Below, in pieces: positions 38,437-48,200 of a DNA stretch of 64,000 nucleotides. A program made the translations under genes and the position numbers. The notes below the pieces were generated by a model. That model did not search any database. It saw only the letters and a list, made by a program, of their open reading frames with translations, and was not told the origin of the DNA. Every line of letters starts with the position of its first letter. Positions within the stretch are counted from its first letter, which is position 1. Origin of the DNA: Candidatus Desulfobacillus denitrificans (lineage in GTDB: Bacteria; Pseudomonadota; Gammaproteobacteria; Burkholderiales; Rhodocyclaceae); the NCBI GenBank assembly GCA_017347485.1, contig AP021857.1, positions 434,001 to 498,000 on the forward strand. Reading direction: 5' to 3'.

Positions 38437-40140
38437 ATGGCGCGTCCGGAAAAATTTCGCCTGGGTGAAATTCTCGTCCAGCAGAAACTGCTGAGCCAGG
38501 AACAATTGCAGACGGCGCTCGAAGAGCAGAAAAAGTCCGGCCGCAAGCTGGGACGGGTTTTCGTCGACAAGGGTTTCGTCACCGAGGAACAGATTTCCGA
38601 GGCGATCGCCCGGCAGATCAACGCCCCCTACATCAACCTCAAGTATTTCAACATCAAGCCCGCCACCGTGCGCCTGCTGCCCGAGGCCCAGGCGCGCCGC
38701 TTCCGGGTGCTGGTGCTGGAAGAGCGTGACAACGCCGTTCGCGTCGGCTTCGCCGACCCGACCGACCTTTTCGCCTACGACGAGGTGGCGCGCATCCTCA
38801 AGCGCGACATTGATATTGCCGTCGTCACGGAATCCCAATTGCTGGAAACCGTCGATCGCGTCTATCAGCGCACCGAGGAAATCAGCGGCCTGGCCAAGGA
38901 ACTGACGGCCGAACTCGGCGAAGGCGCGGTTGACCTCGGCGCCCTGGCGCTCACGCCGGGGTTGGAAGAGGCGCCCGTCGTCAAGCTGCTGCAGTCGGTT
39001 TTCGAGGCGGCGACCCAGGTGCGCGCCTCGGACATCCACATCGAGCCGCAGGAACGCGCCCTGGTGATCCGCTTCCGCATCGACGGCGTCATGCACGTGC
39101 AGACCGAGGCCGACATGAAGATCGCCACGGCGCTGGTGCTGCGCCTGAAGCTGATGTCCGGTCTCGACATTTCGGAAAAGCGCCTGCCTCAGGACGGCCG
39201 CTTCAACGTCAAGGTGCGCAATGCCGCCATCGACGTGCGCATCTCGACCATGCCGACCCAGTACGGCGAATCGGTGGTGATGCGCCTGCTCAACCAGGGC
39301 GCCGGCATGCTGCGCTTGGAGCATCTCGGCATGCCGCCGGCGATCCTCGAGCGGCTGCGCGTGGCCATCCACCGCTCCAGCGGCATGGTGCTGGTCACCG
39401 GTCCCACCGGCAGCGGCAAGACCACCACCCTGTATGCCGCCCTGGCCGAGATCAACACCACGGAGAAGAAAATCATCACCGTCGAGGATCCGGTCGAATA
39501 CCGCCTGCCCGGCATCAACCAGGTGCAGGTCAACGACAAGATCGAGCTTACCTTCGAGCGCGTGCTGCGCTCCGCCCTGCGCCAGGACCCGGACGTGATC
39601 CTGGTCGGCGAGATGCGCGACCAGGTCACCGCGGAGATCGGCCTGCGCGCCGCCATCACCGGCCACATGGTGCTCTCCACCCTGCACACCAACGATGCCG
39701 CCAGCACGCCGATCCGCCTGCTCGACATGGGGGTGCCGCGCTACATGGTGGCGATGTCCCTGCAGATGGTCATCGCCCAGCGCCTGGTGCGCACCCTCTG
39801 CGAGCATTGCGTGCGGCCGCGCCGCCTCTCGCCGCAGGAGCACGAATGGCTGCGCGCCGAGATCGGCGAGGACGCGGACAGGCACGAGTACCGCGAAGGC
39901 GCCGGCTGCTCGCACTGCAACGGCACCGGCTACCTCGGCCGCACCGGCATCTACGAGATGCTCGAGATGACGGCACCGGTGGTCGAGGCGGCCAACAACG
40001 AGGATCCGGCCGAGTTCATCCGCGCCGCGCGCGAGCAGATGGCTCGCCATACCCTGCGCCGCGACGCGATCCGCGCGGTGCTCGAGGGCCGCACCACGGT
40101 GAGCGAAGCCATGCGCACCACCAGCCAGTACGAGGAGTAG
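38437..40140 (+). CDS. mshE: MSHA pilus extension ATPase MshE with c-di-GMP-binding N-domain
   Basis: 567-aa GspE/PilB-type secretion ATPase that drives assembly of the MSHA type IV pilus at the inner membrane. The N-terminal MshEN domain has two copies of the RLG-type motif (R8-L9-G10 and K37-L38-G39, each followed by spaced Leu and a terminal Gln), the known cyclic-di-GMP binding signature. Walker A is GPTGSGKTTT (about 322-331), Walker B VILVGEMRD, and a zinc tetracysteine CEHC...CSHC lies near 450-490. It is the first gene of the msh run, with AAGG before the ATG. Pilus extension should therefore respond to c-di-GMP. Confidence 0.95.
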   Translation: MARPEKFRLGEILVQQKLLSQEQLQTALEEQKKSGRKLGRVFVDKGFVTEEQISEAIARQINAPYINLKYFNIKPATVRLLPEAQARRFRVLVLEERDNAVRVGFADPTDLFAYDEVARILKRDIDIAVVTESQLLETVDRVYQRTEEISGLAKELTAELGEGAVDLGALALTPGLEEAPVVKLLQSVFEAATQVRASDIHIEPQERALVIRFRIDGVMHVQTEADMKIATALVLRLKLMSGLDISEKRLPQDGRFNVKVRNAAIDVRISTMPTQYGESVVMRLLNQGAGMLRLEHLGMPPAILERLRVAIHRSSGMVLVTGPTGSGKTTTLYAALAEINTTEKKIITVEDPVEYRLPGINQVQVNDKIELTFERVLRSALRQDPDVILVGEMRDQVTAEIGLRAAITGHMVLSTLHTNDAASTPIRLLDMGVPRYMVAMSLQMVIAQRLVRTLCEHCVRPRRLSPQEHEWLRAEIGEDADRHEYREGAGCSHCNGTGYLGRTGIYEMLEMTAPVVEAANNEDPAEFIRAAREQMARHTLRRDAIRAVLEGRTTVSEAMRTTSQYEE

Positions 40141-40147
40141 CCGCGCC

Positions 40148-41373
40148 GTGCCGCACTTCGCCTATGTCGGCCGCGATGCCCAGGGCCAGCGCGTCGAAGG
40201 GATGATGGAAGGCGCGGCCAGCAGCCTCGTTGCCGAGCATCTCGCGCAGAGCGGCATCACGCCGATACGCATCGCCGAATCCGCCGCGCCAGCCGAGTCC
40301 TTCGCCAGGCAGCTGGCGCGCCTGCTCGACCGGCAGAAGGCCGGCTTCATCGACGTGCTGCTGTTCAGCCGGCAGATGTACACCCTGATGAAGGCCGGCG
40401 TGCCGATCATGCGCGCGCTGGCCGGCCTGCAGGAGTCGGCGATGAACCGGGCCTTCGCCGCCGTCATCCAGGATCTGCGCGAGGCGCTCGATTCCGGTCG
40501 CGAGCTGTCGCAGGCGCTGGCGCGCAACCCGGGCGTGTTCGGCAGCTTCTATGTCGCCATGGTGCGCGTCGGCGAGACGACCGGACGGCTGGAGGAGATC
40601 TTCCTGCAGCTTTTCCACCACCTCGAATTCCAGAAGTTCATGAGGGACCAGGTCAAGTCGGCCCTGCGCTACCCCAGCTTCGTCGTGCTGGCCATGGCCA
40701 TCGCCCTGGTCATCATCAACATCTTCGTCATCCCGGCCTTCGCCAAGGTGTTCAAGGGCTTCAACGCCGAGCTGCCCTTCATGACGCGACTGCTCATCGG
40801 CTTTTCCGACTTCACCCTGGCCTGGTGGCCGGCCGTGCTGGCCGTCCTCGCCGTCGCCGTTTTCGCCTTTCGCATGTTCGTCAAGACGAAGGACGGCCGT
40901 CTGGCCTGGGACCGCTTCAAGCTCAGGATTCCCGTCGCCGGCAAGATCATCCGCAAGGCGACCCTGGCGCGCTTCGCGCGCAGCTTCGCCATGGCCACGC
41001 GCAGCGGCGTGCCGATCGTGCAGGGCCTCTCCCTCACCGGCCAGGTCGTGGAGAACGCCTGGATCGAAAGAAGCTCGAGGACATGCGCATGGGCGTCGAG
41101 CGCGGCGAGAGCGTGCTGCGCACCGCCACCGCCGCCGGCGTGTTCACCCCGGTGGTGCTGCAGATGGTGATGGTCGGCGAGGAGTCCGGCGCGCTCGACG
41201 ACATGATGCTGGAGATCGCCGACATGTACCAGCGCGAGGTGGAATACGAGCTGAAGAACCTCTCCGCGCAGATCGAGCCGATCCTCATCGTCGCCCTCGG
41301 CGTCATGGTGCTGATCCTGGCGCTGGGCGTGTTCCTGCCGATGTGGGACCTCGGCAAGGCGGCGATCAAGTGA
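40148..41373 (+). pseudogene. mshG: mshG inner-membrane platform protein, frameshifted
   Basis: PilC/GspF-like polytopic protein of the MSHA assembly machine. The frame beginning at 40148 (GTG, PHFAYVGRDAQGQRVEGMME) is good to about 41067 (VVENAWIE) and then turns into low-complexity residues. The correct continuation (KKLEDMRMGVERGESVLRTA to the normal end FLPMWDLGKAAIK) is in another frame and stops at 41373. One missing A in the GAAAG run near 41066-41071 would restore WIEKKLEDM. Restored length is 408 aa, normal for the family, with three membrane segments. It could be a decayed gene or a single-base sequencing error; the sequence is not a classical slippery heptamer. Confidence 0.85.
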
Positions 41374-41873
41374 TGGAGTCGGTGGCGAGGCGCCGATGGC
41401 GTGACAAATCGCACGGATTCGGCCTGGTCGATCTGGCCGTGGCGCTGGCGCTGCTCGCGGCCCTGCTGTATTTCCTGCTCGACCGGCTGCTGACCATGCA
41501 GGAGATGGCGGAAAAGACCGAGATGGAAGAGACGGTGCGTTCGATCAACTACGCCCTGCGCCTGGAGGCCGCCAGCCGACTGGCACAGGGGGGCGACACG
41601 CGACGGTTGCTTCTGGAAAAGGAGAACCCAATCAAATGGTTGCAGGCGCCGCCGCGCAATTATCTGGGCGAAACGAGTACGCCGCCCGCTCACGCCAAGC
41701 CGGCTTACTGGTTCTACCGGCCGCAGGAGCGGGAACTGGTCTACAGGCCCAACCGCGCCGAGCACCTGAAAATCGAGGGGGGGAAGAACTCGGAACTCCG
41801 GTTCGCCGTGCGCGCCGACGCGAAACAGCCGCAGCCGGGTCTGATGCCGGTTTTGCCCTATGAATGGTTCTGA
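41373..41873 (+). CDS. mshF: MshF-like pseudopilin-type membrane protein
   Basis: 166-aa protein starting ATG at 41373 with one base of overlap to the mshG stop. The N-terminal basic leader ends at HGFGLVDLAVALALLAALLYFLL, which imitates a type IV prepilin cleavage site (G-F) and helix, except that position +5 is Asp instead of the usual Glu. The remainder is a soluble domain without cysteines. Position between mshG and the pilin gene matches mshF of vibrios, whose function is not established. No close family recognised from sequence alone. Confidence 0.68.
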   Translation: MESVARRRWRDKSHGFGLVDLAVALALLAALLYFLLDRLLTMQEMAEKTEMEETVRSINYALRLEAASRLAQGGDTRRLLLEKENPIKWLQAPPRNYLGETSTPPAHAKPAYWFYRPQERELVYRPNRAEHLKIEGGKNSELRFAVRADAKQPQPGLMPVLPYEWF

Positions 41874-41968
41874 AAAAATTCGTAAAACCGGTAATAGTTG
41901 GCATGCAAAGACGTCGTAATCGTTTAACCTAGGGTTGTTGCAACTTCATTCAGTAGGAGATCTGAACC

Positions 41969-42505
41969 ATGAAAAAGCAAGCGGGTTTCACCCTGATCGA
42001 GCTGGTGGTCGTCATCGTCATCCTCGGCATTCTGGCGGCGACGGCATTGCCGCGCTTTACCAACCTGCAGCGCGATGCCCGCGTGGCCAAGTTGCGCGCG
42101 GTGGAAGGCGCGATGCAGGGTGCTGTGGCAATGGTGCACGGGACGGCGCTGGCGCGTGCGGGGCAGGGAGTTATCAATGCTTGTAACGTGAATGCCGCGG
42201 GGAATGGCACAGTAGCGGTGGAAGGTAACAATTGCGTTAACGTCGTAAACTTCTATCCGGCCGACAACCTGGGCGGCATCGTGGCGGCTTCGCTGACGAC
42301 GAACGTGTTCCCGCCCGATGCCGCGTCCCTTGCCGCGCAGGGCTATGCGTTTAGCGCAGCCAACGGCATTCAAGTTCTCGGCGGGCCGGGTACCAACGGG
42401 GCGGGCAACGCCAACGCAACCTGCCGGGTTCAATATACGGCCGCGCCTGTAAATGGCGTACCCATCATCGGACCGGTCGACGCCGTCAATACGGCGGGTT
42501 GCTGA
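41969..42505 (+). CDS. mshA: MSHA-type major pilin
   Basis: 178-aa type IVa-like prepilin. A very short leader MKKQAG is followed by [24 protein letters not shown], the canonical cleavage site and helix with Glu+5. The C-terminal globular part has cysteines near 72, 85, 149 and 178 (NACNV, NNCVN, ATCRV, TAGC), giving a terminal disulfide loop typical of MSHA pilins. GTAGGAG is a strong ribosome site. The 95-base upstream interval could hold its own promoter (TTGGCA near 41898), but no good -10 partner is seen. Likely the structural subunit. Confidence 0.92.
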   Translation: MKKQAGFTLIELVVVIVILGILAATALPRFTNLQRDARVAKLRAVEGAMQGAVAMVHGTALARAGQGVINACNVNAAGNGTVAVEGNNCVNVVNFYPADNLGGIVAASLTTNVFPPDAASLAAQGYAFSAANGIQVLGGPGTNGAGNANATCRVQYTAAPVNGVPIIGPVDAVNTAGC

Positions 42506-42517
42506 TCGCAAGTCAGG

Positions 42518-43006
42518 ATGAATGCGGGACGATGGCGCGCCCGCGCGACGGGCTTCACCACGGTGGAGCTCGTCGTCACGCTGGTGATCGTCGGCATCCT
42601 CGCCGCCATCGCCCTGCCGCGCTTTCAGGACAGCGCCGCCTTCACCCAGCGCGGCTTCTACGATGAGGTGAAGGCAGCGCTGCGCTACGCGCAAAAGCTC
42701 GCCATCGCCAAGCGGCGCGAGGTCTGCGTTGTCTTTTTGCCTGCCGGCGGCGGCTTGCCTGACCGGCTGGCACTTACCTTCAATCCCGGCACGGTGGCCG
42801 GCGCCGCCTGCACCAGTGCCGTGAATCTTCCGGGCCAGTCGGCGCCCTACTTGGTCAATGTGCCGACTGGCGTGACGCTTGTCCTCAGCGCCAACTTCCG
42901 CTTCAACGGACTCGGCCAGCCGACGCCCGCGCCGGTGACCGTGGCGCTGACGGGCCGGGCGCTGCCGATCACCGTCGAGACGGAGACCGGCCATGTCACG
43001 AATTGA
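42518..43006 (+). CDS. mshC: MSHA minor pseudopilin MshC
   Basis: 162-aa minor pilin. The leader MNAGRWRARATG precedes FTTVELVVTLVIVGILAAIALPRF, with Glu+5 conserved. The middle DEVKAALRYAQKLAIAKRREVCVVF resembles the GspH/FimT domain seen in MshC. It lies 12 bases after the pilin gene and overlaps mshD by 14 bases. It probably helps initiate pilus assembly together with MshD and MshO. Confidence 0.88.
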   Translation: MNAGRWRARATGFTTVELVVTLVIVGILAAIALPRFQDSAAFTQRGFYDEVKAALRYAQKLAIAKRREVCVVFLPAGGGLPDRLALTFNPGTVAGAACTSAVNLPGQSAPYLVNVPTGVTLVLSANFRFNGLGQPTPAPVTVALTGRALPITVETETGHVTN

Positions 43007-43577
43007 CTTTCGTGCCGTCGCCTCAAATCCCCGCTGCCGGGGCGCCTCCCTCGTCGAGGTGATCCTGTTCATCGTCGTCGTCGGCATCGCGGCGGGCGGC
43101 ATCCTGATGGTCTTCGCCAACACGACGCGGGCCAGCGCCGACCCGCTGATCCGCAAGCAGGCGCTGGCCATCGCCGAGTCGCTGCTCGAGGAGATCCGGC
43201 TGATGCCGTTCACCTTCTGCGATCCGGACGATGCCAGGGTAGCGACGGCGACCGGCGCCTTTGTCGGCCCCGCCGGCTGTGCTGCCACCGTCGAGGCCTT
43301 GGGGCCGGAGGCAGGCGAGACGCGCTACGCCGCGCTGACGCCCTTCGACAACGTCAACGACTACAACGGCTTCACCATGGCCGGCGGCATCCTCGACATC
43401 ACCGGCGCGCCGATTGCCGGGCTCGATGCCTACAGCGCGGCGGTGGCCGTCGCGCCGCTGGCTTTCGGCGGCATCGCCGCCGCCGACGCCTTGCAGGTCA
43501 CCGTCACCGTGACCGGCCCGGGCAACATCGCCGTGACCCTCGACGGCATCCGCACGCGTTATGCGCCGAATCTTTGA
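42993..43577 (+). CDS. mshD: MSHA minor pseudopilin MshD
   Basis: 194-aa minor pilin. The leader ends CRG with cleavage before ASLVEVILFIVVVGIAAGGILMVF, keeping Glu+5. IRKQALAIAESLLEEIRLMPFTFCDPDDA is the typical MshD segment with a conserved Cys. The C-terminal part repeats tripeptides rich in Val/Thr (LQVTVTVTGPGNIAVTLDGI). The ATG at 42993 overlaps mshC. It is followed by an interspersed element and then mshO. Confidence 0.88.
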   Translation: MSRIDFRAVASNPRCRGASLVEVILFIVVVGIAAGGILMVFANTTRASADPLIRKQALAIAESLLEEIRLMPFTFCDPDDARVATATGAFVGPAGCAATVEALGPEAGETRYAALTPFDNVNDYNGFTMAGGILDITGAPIAGLDAYSAAVAVAPLAFGGIAAADALQVTVTVTGPGNIAVTLDGIRTRYAPNL

Positions 43578-43705
43578 TACCCATGGCGGCGCAGTCACCA
43601 ACCCGGAGCCGCGCCGCGGCGAACACCCGTCACCCCCTTCCGCGGGAAGGGGGATGGGGGGATGGTCGTCCACTCCTTCCGCGGGGAGGGGGGCGCGGGG
43701 ATGGC
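43578..43705 (+). repeat. GC-rich interspersed element, copy F (hairpin 3 doubled)
   Basis: Starts right after the mshD stop. Contains CCGGAGCCGCGCCGCGGCGAACACCC, then CCCCCTTCC-GCG-GGAAGGGGG followed by a second CTCCTTCC-GCG-GGGAGGGGGG block. The G-rich tail ends next to the mshO ATG at 43708 and may serve as its ribosome site. Confidence 0.75.
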
Positions 43706-43707
43706 CC

Positions 43708-44613
43708 ATGAACATGCGCGGCTTCACCCTGATCGAGCTGGTCACCGCGATGGTGCTCACCGGCATCCTCGCCGCCGCGGCGGCGGTGTTCCTGCGCGTG
43801 CCGATCGCCGGCTATTTCGACGTGGCGCGCCGTGCCGCCCTCACCGACATCGCCGATCTCGCCGTCCGGCGCCTTGCCCGCGACGTGCAGACGGCCCTGC
43901 CCAACAGCGTGCGCGTGGCCGGCGCCTGCAACGGCGCGGCGCCCTGTTATCTCGAGTATCTCGAAGTGCGCACCGGCGGGCGCTACCGCGAGGAGCCGTC
44001 GGGGGTGGGCGGCATGCTGTGCCCGGCCAACGCGGTCCCGCTCTACAACGATGCGCTGACCATCGGCGTCGCCGACACCTGCCTGCGCAGCCTCGGGCCG
44101 GTGCCGGATCTGGCCTCCATCGCCGCCGGAGGCGCCGGCGATTATCTGGTGGTCTACAACCTCGGGCCGGGCAACGCCGGCGCCGACGCCTATGCCAGCG
44201 GACCGGCGACGGGCGGCAACAAGAGCCGCATCACCGCCGTGGCCGCCGGAGCCGGGCCCAACCCGGAAGACCGCATCGATTTCCAGAGCCTCGCCTTTCC
44301 GCTCGCCTCGCCCGACAGCCGCTTCCAGATCGTCTCCGGTCCGGTGAGCTATGTCTGCGATCCGGCGGCGCAAACGCTGACGCGCCGCTGGGGCTACGCC
44401 ATCTCCGCCGCGCAGCCGGTGCCGCCGGCCGGCGGCGCCAGCGCGCTGCTCGCCACCGGCGTGACGCAGTGCAGCTTCGCCTATGCGCCGAATGCCGTGG
44501 CGCAGCGCAACGGCATCGTGTCGATCCGCCTGCAATTGAGCCAGGCCGATCCGTCCGGCACGACCGAGCGCGTGACGCTGTTCTCGCAGGCGCATGTGAG
44601 CAACGTGCCATGA
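43708..44613 (+). CDS. mshO: MSHA minor pseudopilin MshO
   Basis: 301-aa minor pilin. I chose ATG 43708 because it gives the short prepilin leader MNMRG before FTLIELVTAMVLTGILAAAAAVFL with Glu+5. The longer in-frame start at 43561 only adds about 49 residues encoded by the preceding interspersed element and is unlikely. IADLAVRRLARDVQTALPNSVRV matches the MshO family, which resembles GspJ. The stop overlaps an ATG (ATGA), but the next gene probably begins further downstream. Confidence 0.9.
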   Translation: MNMRGFTLIELVTAMVLTGILAAAAAVFLRVPIAGYFDVARRAALTDIADLAVRRLARDVQTALPNSVRVAGACNGAAPCYLEYLEVRTGGRYREEPSGVGGMLCPANAVPLYNDALTIGVADTCLRSLGPVPDLASIAAGGAGDYLVVYNLGPGNAGADAYASGPATGGNKSRITAVAAGAGPNPEDRIDFQSLAFPLASPDSRFQIVSGPVSYVCDPAAQTLTRRWGYAISAAQPVPPAGGASALLATGVTQCSFAYAPNAVAQRNGIVSIRLQLSQADPSGTTERVTLFSQAHVSNVP

Positions 44614-44720
44614 GCGCCCCGCACGGCCGCCCGCAGGGGCGCCAGCCAACAAACGGAGCCGCGCAGCGGCGAACCGCCGTCACCCCCTCCCGGGGGGGAG
44701 GGGGCCGGGGGGAGGGGCCA
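44614..44720 (+). repeat. GC-rich interspersed element, copy G
   Basis: Begins at the mshO stop. Hairpin 1 is GCCGCCC-GCA-GGGGCG, then ACGGAGCC, GCCGCGCAGCGGC (hairpin 2), ACCGCCGTCA and CCCCCTCCC-GGG-GGGGAGGGGG (hairpin 3), with the tail GGGGGGAGGGGCCA ending at the GTG of mshP. The tail provides an excellent Shine-Dalgarno sequence for mshP. Confidence 0.78.
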
Positions 44721-45146
44721 GTGAACTTCGTGCAGAGAGGCTTCTCCATCGTCACGGCGATCTTCCTGATCGTCGTGCTGGCGGCGCTTGGCGTCTTCGC
44801 CGTGAGCATGTTCCGGGTGCAGCAGACGACGGCCGCGCTCGACGAGCTCGGCGCGCGCGGCTATCAGGCGGCACAGGCCGGCATCGAGTGGGGCGCCTGG
44901 CAGATCCTGCGCGGGGCCGGCACCTGCGCGGCGGCGACGGGAAGTCTCGCCCTGCCCGGCTCGCTTTCGGGTTTCACGGCCACCGTCGTTTGCGCCTCGA
45001 CAACGCATACGGAAGCCGGCAATCCGGTTACGATATACCGGCTCACCGCCACCGCCTGCAACCAGCCGGCGGCCGGCGCCTGCCCGAATCCCGCGCCGGG
45101 GCCGGATTATGTCGAGCGGCAGGTGGTCGGGGCGGTGGAACGATGA
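44721..45146 (+). CDS. mshP: MSHA biogenesis protein MshP
   Basis: 141-aa pilus protein. GTG at 44721 is preferred: it follows GGAGGGG at ideal distance and gives the short leader (M)NFVQRG before FSIVTAIFLIVVLAALGVFAVSMF, a prepilin-like helix that lacks the usual Glu+5, as MshP proteins commonly do. The alternative ATG at 44610 overlaps mshO but would add 37 residues encoded by the interspersed element. The C-terminal part has several cysteines (GTCAAA, TACNQPAAGACPN). Localised to the inner membrane or pilus tip complex. Confidence 0.82.
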   Translation: MNFVQRGFSIVTAIFLIVVLAALGVFAVSMFRVQQTTAALDELGARGYQAAQAGIEWGAWQILRGAGTCAAATGSLALPGSLSGFTATVVCASTTHTEAGNPVTIYRLTATACNQPAAGACPNPAPGPDYVERQVVGAVER

Positions 45147-45188
45147 GCCGTAATGAAAAAATCAACATTCCATGCCGTCCCGCGCAGA

Positions 45189-45196
45189 CTGACTTT
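45189..45196 (+). repeat. CTGACTTT motif copy 7
   Basis: Lies in the leader between mshP and mshQ, 14 bases before the chosen mshQ ATG at 45210, so probably non-coding. Preceded by AGA and followed by TTCGG. Confidence 0.6.
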
Positions 45197-45209
45197 TTCG
45201 GGTGAAGCC

Positions 45210-48200
45210 ATGCGAATCTTCGCCGCCCTGCTGTTGATGCTGCTGGCCGGACAGGCGCCGGCCGCCACGCTGCTCGGCCAGTACTGGCTGGAGGAATTGC
45301 AATGGACGGGCGCGGCCGCCGAAGTGCGCGACAGCAGCGGCAACAATCGGCACGGCCAGGCCATCGGCGCGCCGCTGCCGTCGCCGACGTTGGGCACGCC
45401 GGCGCGGCCGGGGCGGCCGGGCACCTGCACTTACGGCAGTTTTCCCGGTCCGCGGGACGGCGGCGGCGCCCTGAGCATCGGCGGCCTGCCGGTCAACCTT
45501 GCCGCCGGCGCCAAGACCAGCGTCTCGTTCTGGATGTACTGGGACGGCACCGACAGCGTCATGCCGATCGGCTGGTTCCGCCACGACCTGTGGCTGGTCG
45601 GTGGGCATTTCGGTTTCAACACCGGCAACAGCGACGTTTTCGGCATCGCCTCGGCGGGGCTGGCCAACCGCTGGGTTCATGTCGTGGCGGTGTTCACCAA
45701 CGGCAACGTGGCCGCCGACGAGCTGTACATCGACGGGGTGGCCCAGGCGATGAGCCAGCGCCAGAGCACGCCCAACAATGCCACCGCCGTGGTGGATGCG
45801 ACCTTGCAAATCGGCGGCTGGCGGTCCGATACCAGCTATCGGTTTTCGGGGCGCATCGACGACGTCAAGGTGTATGACGGCCAGCTCACGGCGGCCGAGG
45901 TCGCCGCCGTCTTCAACGAGACCCATGTCTGTGCGCCGCGCCTGATGCTGGAGTGGCGGCTGGACGAATGCGCGCTCGGCGCCGTCGCCGGCGAAGTCCT
46001 CGACGCCAGCGGAAACGGCAACAATGGCACGCCGCTGGCCGGGGCGAACACTGCCGCCGGCCGCGTCTGCAGGGGCGGGATCTTCAACGGCGTCAGCCCG
46101 ACGCGGATCAAGGCGGCGAGCAACTTCGTCGACAGCCTCACCAACGACTTCACCATTTCCTTCTGGGTCAATCCGGCCACGACGCACCAGATCGACGCCC
46201 AGTCTGGCAGCGGCACGGCCGGCACCGGCGGCCAGCGCTATGCCCTCTACCCGGCGCAGGGCACGGATGCCTGGGGCCCCGGCCATGCCGGGGCGGGCGT
46301 ATCGGTGGGCACCAACGGCGTGACGGTCTACGAGCATGCGGCCAGCTACATGCCGCCGCTTCTCGTATGGTCCGGCGCGGTGAGCGGCTGGACGCATGTC
46401 GCCGTGGCCTATCAGGCCAGGCAGCCGCGGCTCTACATCAACGGCGTTCTGGCGGCGACCGGTCTGACCAGCACCTATGCCAATGTGCACCCGGGGCTGC
46501 GCAGTTCCGGCGGCACCTTGCACAACGACGGCGGCGTCGGCGGCGGAAACTGGGGCTGGTTCAACGGCGGCATCGACGAGTTTCGCATCTACGACGGTGC
46601 GCTGGACGCGGCGCAGGTGGCGTCGATCGCCGTACCGGTCGCGCGCAGCTGCGCGTCCTGCGCGACGCTGGCCCATTATCGGCTCGAGGATTCCGCCTGG
46701 ATGGGGGCGCCCGGAGAGGTGCAGGACGCGAGCGGCAACGGCCGCCACGGCCAGGCGCTGGGCGCGCCCTTCCCGGTGCCGGAAGCTGTCACGCCTGCCC
46801 GCCCGGGCAACCCCGGCACCTGCGGCTACGGCCGCTTCAGCGGCGGCGCGCTGAACCTGCCGGTGTCGGCCAACACCGCGCCCGGCGCCAAGACCACGGC
46901 GTCATTCTGGATGTACTGGGACGGCAGCAACAGCGTCATGCCGATCGGGTGGTTCCGCCACGACCTTTGGCTGGTGAACGGCCACTTCGGGTTCAATACC
47001 GCCAACAGCGACGTGTATGGCATCAGCTCGGCCGGGCTGGCCAACCGCTGGGTTCATGTCTCGGCGGTGTTCACCAACGGCAGCGTCACCGCGAACCGGC
47101 TCTACATCAACGGCGTGCCGCAGGCGCTGACTTTGCGGCAGAGCACGCCGACCCTGGGCAATGCCGTCGTCAATGCCAATTTGCGGGCCAGCGGCTGGCA
47201 GTCGGATAGCGGCTACCGCTTTCGCAGCTTTATCGACGAAATCGACGTCTTCGACGGCGAAATGACGCAAAGCCAGGTGCTCGCGCAATACAACGCCGTG
47301 CATCCCTGCGGCGGTGCGACGGTGCCGGGAGGGTTCAATGCCTTCGAGACAAGCACACCGCTCGGCATCACGGGTGTCATCCATACCAAGGTGGCGGCAC
47401 AGCAGCCCGCCGGATTCGATTTGGCCATCGTGGCACTGAACGCGGCGAAGACCGGCGTCGAAACTCTGTTCACCGGCGACGTGAAGGTCGAACTTCTGGA
47501 CACCTCCAACAATGGCGGGCCGCTGGATGCCAATGCTTGCCGCTCGACCTGGACACCGCTGCCCGGTTTCGTGCCGCGCATCCTGAATTTCGCCGCCGCC
47601 GATCTCGGTCGCAAGAACATTTCACTCAGCGAAAACAACGCCTGGCGCGACGTTCGCGTGCGCATGACCTATCCGGCGGCGGGGGCGCCGCTGGCAATCG
47701 GCTGCTCTACCGACAATTTCGCCATCCGGCCGGCCACGCTGGATTTTGCCGCGACCGACAACGACTGGCAGACGGCAGGAACAGCCCGCACGTTGAGCAA
47801 CGCCATTTTCCCCGGCGGCACGGTGCATAAAGCCGGCCGGCCATTCACCCTCACGGTCACCGGACGCAACGGCCTGGGCAACGTCACCAGCAACTACGAC
47901 GGCTCACCGGCAGCCGAGATCACCGGCTATCTGCTGCCTGTACTGGGCGCCTGCCCGACCTGCGCGCTGACGGCAGGAGCATTCAGCGGTGCGGGCGGCA
48001 CCGTGACATCGAATACGGCCTCCTACAGCGAGGTCGGCGTGATCCAGGCGCGCATGTCGGACGACACCTTCGCCGGCGTGGATGCCGCCGATGGTTCCAG
48101 CCTGGCCGAACGCACCGCCTATTCGACAAGCTCGACAGTCGGCCGTTTCGTGCCGGATCGTTTCACGCTGACGGCTGGCAGCGTCACGGCAGCCTGCCCC

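Noticed and set aside
40825..41373. Independent 182-aa gene
   Set aside because: Its second half is the C-terminus of frameshifted mshG; the first half is low-complexity shadow.
41890..41925. Sigma-54 promoter before mshA
   Set aside because: TTGGCA is present, but the GC element at the right spacing (TTGC at -12) is missing.
43561..43707. Long N-terminal extension of mshO
   Set aside because: Encoded by the interspersed element; the prepilin leader requires a short start at 43708.
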